Below are positions 55,402 to 64,000 of a stretch of DNA of 64,000 nucleotides, one piece after another. Under the pieces are notes generated by a model, which saw nothing but the letters and a program-made list of their open reading frames with translations, was not told the origin of the DNA and did no database searches. The stretch comes from Geobacter sp. UBA6151 (lineage in GTDB: Bacteria; Desulfobacterota; Desulfuromonadia; Geobacterales; Pseudopelobacteraceae), in assembly GCA_002423105.1 (NCBI GenBank), contig DIUT01000015.1, forward strand, positions 27,585 to 91,584. The letters are read 5' to 3'. The position numbers and the translations under genes were made by a program. Within the stretch, counting starts at the first letter, position 1; each line of letters begins with the position of its first letter.

Positions 55402-56553
55402 TCAATCTCCGGTCACAGCATACATGACGGTCTCATACCCGGCAGCGGCGTATGTCCGCAGGTAGAGCCGGTATTCGGGAACCCACTGGCGGACTAGCGT
55501 CGGCAACTCCCAGAAGTGGGAAAGCGCATGGTATACGCTGATGGCAAGGTCCGGCTTGTGTTTCCGAATCATCATTTCCGCACCCCGGAGCGCCATCGGT
55601 TCGGCGCCTTCGACGTCCATCTTGATGCACGTCGGCCCGAATCCGTGCAGCGCATCGTCGAGTGCGACGCACTGGATGAAGCCGTCACCGCTGTCTGTAA
55701 CCGAGCTTGCCGCTGCCGCCTCGCTGTTGAACCGAAGCTGAGAGGTCTTGTTCCAGACCCCGCACGGATAGAGATACACCTGCCCGGCGAGGTGATGTTC
55801 CTTTTTCCTCACGAAACAACTGAGCCTGTCGAAATTCTGTTCGCACGGTTCAAAGAGAGCAAGGCTCTCGACCTTTCCCGAGTCGGCATGGAGGTCACGG
55901 ACCGTATCCCCGTCGAACGCCCCGCAATCGATGAACCGCCCGTGCCCCTTACCCCTCAGGGGGAGTGGAGGGAAATACTGTTTGTGGCCGGTCTCGAACA
56001 GGAAGCTGTTGATGTCGCAACGGGCGTACCCCAGGAAATGGTTGAGGTACGTCTCCCTGCTCAGATCGTCATCCCAGTATTCATAGCCAGTCACGATATT
56101 TTCGACGTTTGCCTGAAGGTATCCGGTGCCCGCGATACGGGTTGCCGGGTCGTTGGCGGTATGGAATGAAATTGCGGTCTCGTAGCAGGAGCGGACGTTC
56201 CGGTACCCGAGCCGGCGCAAGTGATCGGCAATCCTGTTCTGCTCCTCCAGGCTGCAGTAGATCGAGATGACAACCTCTGCCTCTTTCTGCAACTGCTCGG
56301 CAACTGCGGGGTCCTCCGGGCGGCGAACCGGGAGGCCGAGCAGCATCTTGCCTTCCGTTGCTGCCGCGTCCAGGAAACCGCGGATGGAATCGGAAGGAAT
56401 GCCGTTCTGCGTCAGCAACCAGTGGATAATGCGGCCGTAGTTTCCGGCACCGTAAATGAGGAGCGGACGACCGGAAAGACGAGTAATGCCATCCTCTGTT
56501 GGCTTTTGGGAAAGAGCCGCCACCATCTCATTTGTCGGTTGTTTTGCTTTCAT
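55402..56553 (-). CDS. FkbM methyltransferase with Rossmann-like N-terminal domain, copy A
   Basis: 383 residues. Residues 25-140 hold a small Rossmann domain (PLLIYGAGNYGRIIHWLL) that resembles the N-terminal module of nucleotide-sugar or PglD-like proteins. The FkbM domain follows (about 200-383): GRFIDCGAFDGDTVRDL, FEPCEQNFDRLS, KMDVEGAEPMALRGAE. FkbM enzymes O-methylate sugars. AGGTGA precedes the ATG. Two close relatives lie at 57810 and 63227. Confidence 0.85.
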   Translation of the reverse strand: MKAKQPTNEMVAALSQKPTEDGITRLSGRPLLIYGAGNYGRIIHWLLTQNGIPSDSIRGFLDAAATEGKMLLGLPVRRPEDPAVAEQLQKEAEVVISIYCSLEEQNRIADHLRRLGYRNVRSCYETAISFHTANDPATRIAGTGYLQANVENIVTGYEYWDDDLSRETYLNHFLGYARCDINSFLFETGHKQYFPPLPLRGKGHGRFIDCGAFDGDTVRDLHADSGKVESLALFEPCEQNFDRLSCFVRKKEHHLAGQVYLYPCGVWNKTSQLRFNSEAAAASSVTDSGDGFIQCVALDDALHGFGPTCIKMDVEGAEPMALRGAEMMIRKHKPDLAISVYHALSHFWELPTLVRQWVPEYRLYLRTYAAAGYETVMYAVTGD

Positions 56554-56559
56554 TTTTAC

Positions 56560-57777
56560 TCACCTGAAGACAACGACATCTCCTGCAAAGGCAATCTCCT
56601 TTAGATACCTTAGCATCGCGTCGGCATGAAACGAGGAGGTTATTATGACAGCCGCATCAGGCGACACGGAACAAAGTGTTTCCGGGGATACGATCTGCAA
56701 GCCGTTAACGGTTTTGCCTTGCTTAAAGGCGCTCTTATCCACAAGGGCTTGGATGTTGCATCGTTTCAGCTCCCCGAAGCTGTAGAGGCAGAAAAACTCA
56801 AGTGCGATCCCCCACACGTAAATCGGTTTTCCGGATTCGATCAGGTGCGTGAGCTTGTCCTTGTTTGATTCGATGATGCCAGTCTCTGAAGCGATATAAC
56901 GGTCCAGGGCGTTGCGGAGGACACCTTGGTTGAAAGTCATTTCAGAAGGTTTCCCCTTAGATTTTCTGAAAATTCCGGCAAGCATGGGAAAGGCATGCCG
57001 GGAATTCGGAGTGAGCTCTGATTCATAAGGGCTGACTATCGCCTCGTTGCTCAAGAGTGTCTCAAATCCGACATTCTCCAGAAGCCTCGAGAGATGGGCA
57101 GCGTCGAAGTGGTTGATGTGTTCCCTCATCCCGAACCAATGAAAGTAGTCGAACATCTTCGCATCGGCATAATGTAGGGCATCAGGGACTTCGATGAAGA
57201 CGATACCGTCCTCTTTGAGAACCCGTTTTGTCTCCCTGAGAACTTGGTCCGGATCGTCTAGATGCTCTAGGACGTGACTGTACACGAGGACATCAGCCTC
57301 GCCGTCAGACAAAGGGACCGAATTGGCTGAACCGCTCAGAATCTCCAGACCGTGTGTCGTGCGTGCATACTCTGCACAGATTGGATCAAGCTCGATGCCA
57401 CGAAGGTTACTCAGGCCTTTGTCACGCAAAGAGGCGAGGAAACCTCCCTTGGAGCAACCGATATCAACTACCGCCACATCACGATTGGCTAGGAAAGGTT
57501 CGAGCAAACGATAATAACGCTCGTACCTCGTAACATCAGCCGGAGTTGTGCCACCAACCCCGAATCCCGTCTCTGTCTGATACAAGGCTTCGGTCTGATA
57601 ATGGGTCTCAAGACATGAGGAGGTGAAATCAGGAATGTTGTAAGCAAAGCCGCATTGCTGGCAGCACCCGACCAAGACCCTCTTGTCAAAAACAGTCCCC
57701 TCGAAGTCATCTATAACGGCGTCGAATATGGGTTCAAATGATGTGCTTAAGCAAATAGGACAGGGCCGTTGAGACAA
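56560..57777 (-). CDS. C-methyltransferase-like protein (zinc-binding N-terminus, SAM core, sugar-like C-terminus)
   Basis: 405 residues from TTG 57777, which has AAGGAG seven bases upstream; a TTG at 57804 would add nine residues. N-terminal zinc cysteines CPICLSTS and CCQQCGFAY; SAM core VVDIGCSKGGFLASLRDKG near 100 and VLVYSHVLEHLDDPDQ; the C-terminal module YVWGIALEFFCLYSFGEL, ALVDKS, then TVNGLQIVSPETL looks like the C-terminal domain of sugar C-methyltransferases. It would add a carbon-linked methyl to an activated sugar. It sits 6 bases upstream of FkbM copy A. Confidence 0.8.
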   Translation of the reverse strand: MSQRPCPICLSTSFEPIFDAVIDDFEGTVFDKRVLVGCCQQCGFAYNIPDFTSSCLETHYQTEALYQTETGFGVGGTTPADVTRYERYYRLLEPFLANRDVAVVDIGCSKGGFLASLRDKGLSNLRGIELDPICAEYARTTHGLEILSGSANSVPLSDGEADVLVYSHVLEHLDDPDQVLRETKRVLKEDGIVFIEVPDALHYADAKMFDYFHWFGMREHINHFDAAHLSRLLENVGFETLLSNEAIVSPYESELTPNSRHAFPMLAGIFRKSKGKPSEMTFNQGVLRNALDRYIASETGIIESNKDKLTHLIESGKPIYVWGIALEFFCLYSFGELKRCNIQALVDKSAFKQGKTVNGLQIVSPETLCSVSPDAAVIITSSFHADAMLRYLKEIAFAGDVVVFR

Positions 57778-57809
57778 ATGCTGTCTCCTTTCAATCACGC
57801 ACAAGGATA

Positions 57810-58952
57810 TTACTTCTGGGTTGCATACATGATGGTTTCGACGTTGTGAGATCCATGGCTCCGCAGGTAAAATTTATAGTTGGGATTTATGCTCTGCACC
57901 AGAAGAGGAATTTCCCACATGTGTTCAATTCGATGATAAACGCTAATGGCAAGATCTGGAGCCGAGCCTTGAATGGTCTTTTGCGCGCCAAGTAGCGCCT
58001 CATACTCTGCACCCTCAACATCCATTTTAATAAACGTCGGGTTGAAATCCGGAATCACATCGTCTATGGCGACGCATTGAATATAGGTGTCGCCCGCTTC
58101 GGAAATACCGCTGGTACTTTGCACCCCGGACCGGAAACGTAGCATTTCGCTCATTTCCCATACACCACATGGGAATAATATCTGTTCCGCAGCAACTCTT
58201 TGCTTCCTCAGATTGGAGCATAACTTTATAAAATTTTGGCTGTCAGGCTCAAAACAGGCTATAGACTGAGCTTTCCCTTTCTGCATGCTTAAGCTTAGAG
58301 CAGTGTCACCATCAAAGGCTCCACAATCAACAAATCGTGAGTAGCCCATTTTAAAAGGTATGTCATTGACAAAATACTGAGGCTGCTCAATCATCGCTGA
58401 AAACAGGCCCGGATTTGCCGATAGTACAGCCTTTAGATAATTATGATATATGTTTCTGCTACTACTATCATCCCATAAACCAGCTGTTTTGATTACTTGG
58501 TTCATGGCGATACTTGACATATCAGTTCTTTCCGCCGTAGTCAGTTTATTTGTAATCAACAAACCGTAAATATCGTAAAAACTAATTATGTTTTCATATC
58601 CAGATTCAATCAGTTGCCTTTTTATGGTCTGTAACTGTTCTGACGAACAAATAAAGGCAATTACAATAATATCTTTTTTTCTATCATACGCTGCAATTTC
58701 ATGCTCTTCTATTTTAAATACTCGTTTGTTCAAATGGGTGGCAGCGTTACCACCGCATCGATCAAAAAAAGCTGCAACGTTGATTCCTACTTTTTGCAAC
58801 AACTGGCAAGTTGCTGTTCCCATATTACCAGCGCCATAAATGAATACTTTATTTTCTATGAGCGAATGAAATTTGTTTGATAATAAAGTTAAATCCATTG
58901 TAGAAACAAAACTTTCTACCTTTTGTGTAAATTTTTTCTGTGTTTCTGTCAT
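57810..58952 (-). CDS. FkbM methyltransferase with Rossmann-like N-terminal domain, copy B
   Basis: 380 residues from ATG 58952, where AGGA lies about nine bases upstream; an upstream ATG at 58979 lacks one. N-terminal VFIYGAGNMGTATCQLLQK; the FkbM core has SRFVDCGAFDGDTALSLSM, FEPDSQNFIKLC and KMDVEGAEYEALLGAQ. Paralogue of the gene at 55402, same domain order. Base composition is more A+T rich than copy A, similar to the radical SAM gene directly upstream. Confidence 0.85.
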   Translation of the reverse strand: MTETQKKFTQKVESFVSTMDLTLLSNKFHSLIENKVFIYGAGNMGTATCQLLQKVGINVAAFFDRCGGNAATHLNKRVFKIEEHEIAAYDRKKDIIVIAFICSSEQLQTIKRQLIESGYENIISFYDIYGLLITNKLTTAERTDMSSIAMNQVIKTAGLWDDSSSRNIYHNYLKAVLSANPGLFSAMIEQPQYFVNDIPFKMGYSRFVDCGAFDGDTALSLSMQKGKAQSIACFEPDSQNFIKLCSNLRKQRVAAEQILFPCGVWEMSEMLRFRSGVQSTSGISEAGDTYIQCVAIDDVIPDFNPTFIKMDVEGAEYEALLGAQKTIQGSAPDLAISVYHRIEHMWEIPLLVQSINPNYKFYLRSHGSHNVETIMYATQK

Positions 58953-58963
58953 TTGAGGCAATC

Positions 58964-59971
58964 CTAATAAAGAGGGCATTTAGTGCAAATGCAAGGTTTA
59001 CTATTATACATGGTGTTTCTAAAATGTTGAAAATGATCATTAAGCCATATTTCATTGATATCAATGTCTGTTATGCTGCCAAAATTCATATATGAATCAA
59101 TAAAATACATACAGCATGGGACAATATAACCTCTTGCGCTTATATGCAATATATCCCAAGGCATTGTGCATCTATTTTTTTTTGTAGGATGTGTATAAAA
59201 ATTAGTAGTCAAATCAAAGTACTTTGAATATTTGGCGTTTATTATAACAGACAAATCCTTTAACTCAGCCAAGTTTAATGATTGCTTGTTATTTGAATCA
59301 AAATTTAAATAGTTGTGTTTTGTTGAGCTGGCATCATTACTTACTATTAGTTCATGTTCTATCGACCAGCGGCGAATGTTGTTGTTAATTAAAAAAGCGG
59401 CTATGTTATCCAGTTCGTGGTAATTTATTCGGTTAATTATAGTATTTATTGCCAATTTGTGACTATGCTTAGCAGAAATAGCTGAAATATTATCCAATAA
59501 TTTACCTGCATTTGTACCTGCCCTAAGAATGTTTACTTTATCCTGATGTAAAGAATCCAACGATATTACAAGTTGTGTAAGTCCCTTGTCAAAATACAAA
59601 TTATAATCATTAGAGTTTTTGTATAAGCAATTAGATGTTATGGCAATATTTGAAATATTAGGGCAAAAACTAGAATATTCAATAAAGTCTAGGAATTGAG
59701 GATGCATGGTAGGTTCCCCAAGTCCTTGTATATGTAAATTTACACCATTTTTAGATACTGAATTAATTATATTTTTAAATACTGCAAAATCCATGAACCT
59801 GTTTTTGGAATCATAGTTTAATATTGTTCGAGGACAATGACTGCATTTTAAATTGCAATAAGAACATATCTCAATATGCAATGCGTTAAAATAAGCACAA
59901 TCATAATACATAAATTGATCAATTAATTGAGTTTTTTGTTCCAATAGATAATTAAAATCTAATTTGCTCAT
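58964..59971 (-). CDS. radical SAM/SPASM enzyme (A+T-rich copy)
   Basis: 335 residues. CNLKCSHC near residue 37; C-terminal CTMPWDILHISARGYIVPCC and CTKCP. Same general layout as the triplet but low similarity. Strikingly A+T rich with many Asn, Ile and Lys codons, unlike everything around it except FkbM copy B, so it looks acquired from a low-GC donor. The ATG has no clear ribosome site. Confidence 0.83.
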   Translation of the reverse strand: MSKLDFNYLLEQKTQLIDQFMYYDCAYFNALHIEICSYCNLKCSHCPRTILNYDSKNRFMDFAVFKNIINSVSKNGVNLHIQGLGEPTMHPQFLDFIEYSSFCPNISNIAITSNCLYKNSNDYNLYFDKGLTQLVISLDSLHQDKVNILRAGTNAGKLLDNISAISAKHSHKLAINTIINRINYHELDNIAAFLINNNIRRWSIEHELIVSNDASSTKHNYLNFDSNNKQSLNLAELKDLSVIINAKYSKYFDLTTNFYTHPTKKNRCTMPWDILHISARGYIVPCCMYFIDSYMNFGSITDIDINEIWLNDHFQHFRNTMYNSKPCICTKCPLY

Positions 59972-60024
59972 AAATAATATTGGCTTTTCAACGTTTCAAA
60001 TGGATTGAGCGTTCAATGATGAAT

Positions 60025-61548
60025 TTAATGCCTGCAAAAACCCCTGAATTGCTCGGGCAGATATGCTATTGATACTCCGCGGTCTTGGAAATAGCTCTTA
60101 ACAGCGGTTTCATGTTTACCCCCACCAGGCACACAACCGGTTAATATCCCGGCATCAGCGAGTATGGATGGCGCGTCAGTAAACGGGAAAAAAGCATCTG
60201 CCGCAAAGGCAGATCCCTTTGCCTCATGTCCACAATCTGACAACCTCATTACTGCAACTCTTGCGGCTTCAACAGTTGAAGGTCCACCACCCACGCTTAA
60301 TAGTGCACCATCTTTAGCCAAAGCTACTTCATTGCCGCCATGGTTGGAGCTGAAAGCTACAGCCCAAGCCACGATAAGCGACATGACTTCCTTTTCAGAA
60401 AAGATCTGCCCGACCAGTTGGCTTTCCTTGAGGTTCAGCACATACGATGCAGCAGGTTGTTTAAGAAAGCCACCACGCATATGACGGTACAAAAATCCAG
60501 ATTTTATACTCAATGGCGAAACAAGTGATTGGTTTGCGAACAGTTTGCGCTCTTTACGCTTGCCCAGAACTGAAACAGCTTCTGAAGTGAATGAAGGTGC
60601 GATCACCACATCAAGCATCCAGAAGCCATTGCCCAGTCGATGCTCCCTTTGGGCGCTTTTGAACAAGGCGGACCCTAATTGCTCGTCAATTGGGAAATTA
60701 GTTATGACTTCCCCCCCCCATATTGCAACCGGATTGCCCCAGAGCGCTTTTTCAACAGCTTCCATGCACGATGTGCGGCTCACACCCACCCCACAGGCAT
60801 TTCCGTGCTTGGCAGCCACACACAAATAAGGGGTCGAACCGGTATTCAATGAAAAAGCCTCTGCTGCCAAACATAAAGTTTGTAAAATACAATCGGCATC
60901 CGCCATATTGGTAAAGCAAGGGAGCTCCCCAGATATTTGCTTGAGATTTTTCAGGGAAAGCAGGTCATCTTGTTTATCCGATATGAAGACAGATGCTGGA
61001 ACTTGATAAGGGTTCTCGCCGTTCATCAGGTCATAAGAGTGTTGCCCTGAAACAGCGTCAAATTTCTCTCTCTTGCCTGCAAGGGAGAGATAATGTTTTG
61101 CAATTTCGAAGCAGGCTTTGTCGGCAAGATCTAGGCTAGTATTCTCTGACACTACCCCGGTTTCAGAAAGCTCAGAGACTACTTTTTTCATGTCCTCTAT
61201 ATTCATGACCGCTGTGCGCTCACCTTTTACTGCAAGTGCCAAAAGTGTTCTACCTCCGACGTCATTCCCGTCTGAAAGCGGGTAGGGGATAACATACACA
61301 AGATCTATGCGAGGGGGGTTGTCGGTTGTGAGGGCATACTCTACTTTTGCATGTAAGGTTGGTGGGAACCCGTAATTCTCTTTCGTGCCGGTAAAATCGG
61401 CAATGTCCTCTACCTGCAGACCGTTCTTTCTCAGCAGCTCGACAGTTTCACTGGAGGCGATGATGTTCCAGCCCAATTGGATCAACTGTTCGGCAAACTG
61501 TTCCGCGTGAGATGTATCATTCAACGAAAATAGGGCAGTAGGTTTCAT
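60025..61548 (-). CDS. PurH paralogue (AICAR formyltransferase/IMP cyclohydrolase-like)
   Basis: 507 residues, full PurH length. The transformylase half keeps GENPYQ, the KH pair in AAKHGNACGVGVS, FTNMADADC, IAPS and ASDAFFPF-like (AADAFFPFTDA), and the final RGFCRH. The N-terminal MGS-like half is altered: the STGGT phosphate site reads IASSETV, KTLHPK reads PPTLHAK, and LYPF reads PYPL. Cyclohydrolase activity is therefore doubtful, while N-formyl transfer is plausible. ATGA overlap with the upstream Cys-rich gene makes it part of a dedicated operon rather than a purine pathway gene. Confidence 0.82.
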   Translation of the reverse strand: MKPTALFSLNDTSHAEQFAEQLIQLGWNIIASSETVELLRKNGLQVEDIADFTGTKENYGFPPTLHAKVEYALTTDNPPRIDLVYVIPYPLSDGNDVGGRTLLALAVKGERTAVMNIEDMKKVVSELSETGVVSENTSLDLADKACFEIAKHYLSLAGKREKFDAVSGQHSYDLMNGENPYQVPASVFISDKQDDLLSLKNLKQISGELPCFTNMADADCILQTLCLAAEAFSLNTGSTPYLCVAAKHGNACGVGVSRTSCMEAVEKALWGNPVAIWGGEVITNFPIDEQLGSALFKSAQREHRLGNGFWMLDVVIAPSFTSEAVSVLGKRKERKLFANQSLVSPLSIKSGFLYRHMRGGFLKQPAASYVLNLKESQLVGQIFSEKEVMSLIVAWAVAFSSNHGGNEVALAKDGALLSVGGGPSTVEAARVAVMRLSDCGHEAKGSAFAADAFFPFTDAPSILADAGILTGCVPGGGKHETAVKSYFQDRGVSIAYLPEQFRGFCRH

Positions 61549-62081
61549 TTTTCCTCTTCACCGATGGCATAGTAGATATTTTCCATCCAATCAGGACATC
61601 TAAGGCGCTTCAAGTTTATGCACTTGGGGATATCAATCGGAAGGAAAGGGAAAAGGTTGTTGATACCAGCAGGGCAGGCAAAGCGAGTCTTCATGCAGGT
61701 CGGAAACACAAACCTGTCTCCCACCTTATGGTTGTAATCACATACCCCATTGACCTTTACGACTTCGGCATGGATCACATCCCGCCAATCAAGCGGTACG
61801 CCTTCCTCAAAATGGCCGTCATTCGGTCTCATCTTAACAAGCACATCAACACCTTTTTCCGCAGGACAGCAGACGTGGCAATCGCCGTGCTCATTGTAAG
61901 GATACTTCGCTCCGAACAAGGCACCCAAAAAATACGGATACAGCGTGTGCCACATTACGGGACAGACGTTGCTGGTAAAGATCTCGTCACCTTTGTAAAT
62001 TTTACCGGAATGCTGGTGATCCTTGTGCCAAGGACATTGCGTCTCGCCAGGTTGCTGCTCAATGTAGACATTTTTTTTCAT
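61545..62081 (-). CDS. Cys-rich protein resembling TIGR04076, apparently duplicated
   Basis: 178 residues from ATG 62081, which overlaps the radical SAM stop (ATGA); GGGTGA lies upstream. The C-terminal half (VVKVNGVCDYNHKVGDRFVF, then CMKTRFACPAG, RCPDW) resembles the small TIGR04076 family of unknown function, and the N-terminal half (TQCPWHKDHQHSG region, CPVMWHTLYPYFLGALFGA, CCPAE) looks like a second, diverged copy. About 12 cysteines suggest metal or cluster binding. Function not known; placed between a radical SAM enzyme and a PurH paralogue. Confidence 0.65.
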   Translation of the reverse strand: MKKNVYIEQQPGETQCPWHKDHQHSGKIYKGDEIFTSNVCPVMWHTLYPYFLGALFGAKYPYNEHGDCHVCCPAEKGVDVLVKMRPNDGHFEEGVPLDWRDVIHAEVVKVNGVCDYNHKVGDRFVFPTCMKTRFACPAGINNLFPFLPIDIPKCINLKRLRCPDWMENIYYAIGEEEK

Positions 62082-63181
62082 AAAAAATTCACCCATTTTG
62101 TTGAATTAGTTACCTTGCTCAGCATGTTGTTTAACAGGCAGATTGTACATACGGAACATTGGTCTCCATCAGGAGGGGTTGCCATAATCAATTTTTCGAT
62201 CTCTTTTCGTTTTTCGCCTTGCCATATATCGGTAAAAGACTTTTCATAAAGGCTACCGAAGCTGTACTTTTTATCTCCCCAGCATCTCCAACAGGGATAG
62301 ACCTCTCCGTCACAATCTATGAGGGTATAGAATTTGATGCCTTGACAATAGTTGTCAACCCATGATTCCTTGTTGCGGCCAGCTAGAATCTCATCAGTAG
62401 CCTGAAACTTGATTTTAACAAAAAAGTTTTCATCAATAAGTGAGAGAATTTTGCCGGTTTCTTGCTCTATTTGCTCTATTGGTAATAACTTCGAGGATTG
62501 ATCTTTTTTCCCGGAAGGAGAATAGGATGTGTGAAGCGCTTCCGTTACATACACAAAATCAATGCCGAGTTCCTTGCAGAGTTTGACAGACTCGTACAAG
62601 CTGCCCAAGTTATTATCTGATAGGTAAACAGTTGCCGAACAGCCGAAGGAGAATCCCCTCTGAGCCCTAATAGCCATTGTTCTTTCAAGATTAGCAACTA
62701 GGGTCTGCCACTGGTTCTCTGGGCATCCGTGTTGTTCAGCATACAATGCCGGATCGCTATCTACCACGCTGATCCTTAGATAAAACAAGTGCTGTAGAAT
62801 TTCATCTTGGAGTTTTCCGCTCAGCAATACCCCGTTCGTTGACAGCTGCATCGGGAGGCTTCGTTCGGCCCCCCTCCTAATAGCTGAAGGTAATGCCTTG
62901 TGGAGAAGTGGCTCACCGGTCCCCTGGAAAATTACACCTCCGACCCCAGCATCAGCAAGCTGGTCAAGGCTATTAACAAGGATGTCGTCGCATAACGCAT
63001 GTCGTGCAGTCGATTCCCGCCATGCATAACAATAGCTGCACTTCTGGTTGCAGGCGTTTGTGGGGCTTATTTCAACCGTGGCAGGAGAAAATTCCTTTCC
63101 ATGTTGCCATTTATACAGCCTGTCAATTTGTAAAAGTGTTCTCGGATCGTCACGTCCTGCCATGTGAATCTTGTAACTCAT
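62078..63181 (-). CDS. radical SAM/SPASM enzyme (PurH-paralogue operon)
   Basis: 367 residues from ATG 63181 with GAGGTGA upstream. CNQKCSYC near residue 45; the C-terminus has YCQGIKFYTLIDCDGEVYPC and CSVCTIC, the SPASM-type cysteines. Translationally coupled to the Cys-rich gene (ATGA), which is in turn coupled to the PurH paralogue. This three-gene chain is unusual; the radical SAM enzyme may generate or rearrange the amine that the PurH-like protein formylates. Confidence 0.83.
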   Translation of the reverse strand: MSYKIHMAGRDDPRTLLQIDRLYKWQHGKEFSPATVEISPTNACNQKCSYCYAWRESTARHALCDDILVNSLDQLADAGVGGVIFQGTGEPLLHKALPSAIRRGAERSLPMQLSTNGVLLSGKLQDEILQHLFYLRISVVDSDPALYAEQHGCPENQWQTLVANLERTMAIRAQRGFSFGCSATVYLSDNNLGSLYESVKLCKELGIDFVYVTEALHTSYSPSGKKDQSSKLLPIEQIEQETGKILSLIDENFFVKIKFQATDEILAGRNKESWVDNYCQGIKFYTLIDCDGEVYPCWRCWGDKKYSFGSLYEKSFTDIWQGEKRKEIEKLIMATPPDGDQCSVCTICLLNNMLSKVTNSTKWVNFL

Positions 63182-63226
63182 CAACTCACCTCTTGTCTTT
63201 TTTCACACTCTGGAGAGTTTTGTCTC

Positions 63227-64000
63227 TTATTGCGCGGAGAGTTCAACTGGAATTGCATACAGAATGAGTTCAGCGCCATAAGGCGCATGGTGGCGGAGAT
63301 AAAAACGATAACCACCGGGTACCATGCTATCAATAAGCTTCGGAACCCTGATAACATCCTGATACTTGTGATATACGCAAATTGCTAATTTGGGCCGATA
63401 CCTGGTGATGATTGAGCGAGCGCCCTCAAGAGCTTCATACTCAGCACCTTCAATATCCATTTTTATATAAGTTATCCGACCCGTTACCGCCAGATCGAGG
63501 GGAACAGCCGGCACTGATATCTTACCACCTGAACTGACGCGTGAAAGGGTATCTTCAGTAGTATCAAAAGTTAAAGTCGCACTCTCATTCCAAACCGCAC
63601 GTCCATCAACCTCAATATTAAGCAGGTCATGTTCACGTATGTAATGATACAGAATTTCACGGTTTACAGCATCCGGTTCAAAAGCATAGATCCTTTGGTA
63701 CGATATGACCTTTTTTATAAAATCTTCAATGGTATCGCCGATATAGGCCCCGCAGTCAACAAAAGCTTCTTCAGCACCAAGTGTAATGATGTCATCAACG
63801 AAATAGCTTTCACCAACAAATATACGATCGTAGCAGTGATAGTCTGCCGTTACCCTACCAGCCAGGAAACCCTTAAACGTCTCCCTGGATTTTTCGTCGC
63901 CGAGAGTCGAATACAACCACTCGATTTGTTCAATGTTCTTGACGGCAAAATCTTTGAACGTCGGCTCGGTCTGAATCTGGCGATAGATCATGAAATTAAT
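63227..64000 (-). CDS. FkbM methyltransferase, copy C (5' end beyond the window)
   Basis: At least 254 residues. FVDCGAYIGDTIEDFIKK, YAFEPDAVNREILY and KMDIEGAEYEALEGAR are the FkbM core. The first in-window ATG is 63991, but the frame stays open to the window edge, and alignment by eye to copies A and B (their SRETY-like segment is at about residue 160, here near 35) suggests that some 130 residues with the Rossmann-like domain lie upstream, outside the window. 45 bases separate it from the radical SAM gene. Confidence 0.82.
   Translation of the reverse strand: MNFMIYRQIQTEPTFKDFAVKNIEQIEWLYSTLGDEKSRETFKGFLAGRVTADYHCYDRIFVGESYFVDDIITLGAEEAFVDCGAYIGDTIEDFIKKVISYQRIYAFEPDAVNREILYHYIREHDLLNIEVDGRAVWNESATLTFDTTEDTLSRVSSGGKISVPAVPLDLAVTGRITYIKMDIEGAEYEALEGARSIITRYRPKLAICVYHKYQDVIRVPKLIDSMVPGGYRFYLRHHAPYGAELILYAIPVELSAQ

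Noticed and set aside
1..64000. CRISPR arrays, tRNA/rRNA genes, insertion sequences, integrases
   Set aside because: No spaced direct repeats, RNA gene signatures or transposase/integrase motifs were seen, so no mobile-element boundary can be drawn even though composition is mosaic.

Overview
This window looks like a chromosomal segment from a Geobacter-like member of the Desulfuromonadia. The evidence is a multiheme-cytochrome and NrfD respiratory module and an ImcH-type inner-membrane cytochrome. The flagellin closely resembles alphaproteobacterial flagellins and is accompanied by FlaF and FlbT. I cannot fix the species; the Trichlorobacter / Geobacter lovleyi group is my best guess. I see no tRNA, rRNA, CRISPR array, transposase or insertion sequence.

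Layout. (1) 0.1-2.6 kb, minus strand: a tetraheme cytochrome, a four-cluster ferredoxin and an NrfD-type quinol-oxidising membrane subunit. (2) 2.7-4.5 kb, minus: a DUF2339 polytopic membrane protein, then a 365-bp divergent intergenic region. (3) 4.9-6.4 kb, plus: an ImcH-like cytochrome ending at a bidirectional terminator. (4) 6.4-7.6 kb, minus: trxB and a 56-residue acidic protein. (5) 7.7-9.3 kb, minus: flaF and a TPR protein behind a near-perfect sigma-28 (FliA) promoter. (6) 9.4-32.6 kb, plus: a glycosyltransferase / methyltransferase island that opens with a 2161-residue protein carrying four TPR-GT9-like modules around an exostosin-like domain. (7) 32.5-36.1 kb, minus: two tandem TPR-GT41 (O-GlcNAc-transferase-like) genes facing away from flagellin. 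(8) 36.2-38.2 kb, plus: flagellin with a leader hairpin and its own terminator, an unknown 219-residue protein, and flbT. (9) 38.2-64 kb, minus: a tightly packed run of multidomain glycosyltransferases and two SDR epimerases, followed by five radical SAM/SPASM enzymes, three FkbM methyltransferases, a C-methyltransferase-like protein, a PurH paralogue and a Cys-rich protein. The run continues past the window edge.

How it may work together (inference): regions 5-9 look like a flagellin expression and glycosylation locus. FlaF and FlbT would control flagellin production, TPR-GT41 enzymes would attach sugars to its Ser/Thr-rich centre, and the many glycosyltransferases, methyltransferases and radical SAM enzymes would build an unusual glycan. 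The least explained part is 52-64 kb, especially the four-gene block FkbM - radical SAM - Cys-rich protein - PurH paralogue. One methyltransferase gene (20.0-20.6 kb) is broken by a single-base change in a T7 tract.
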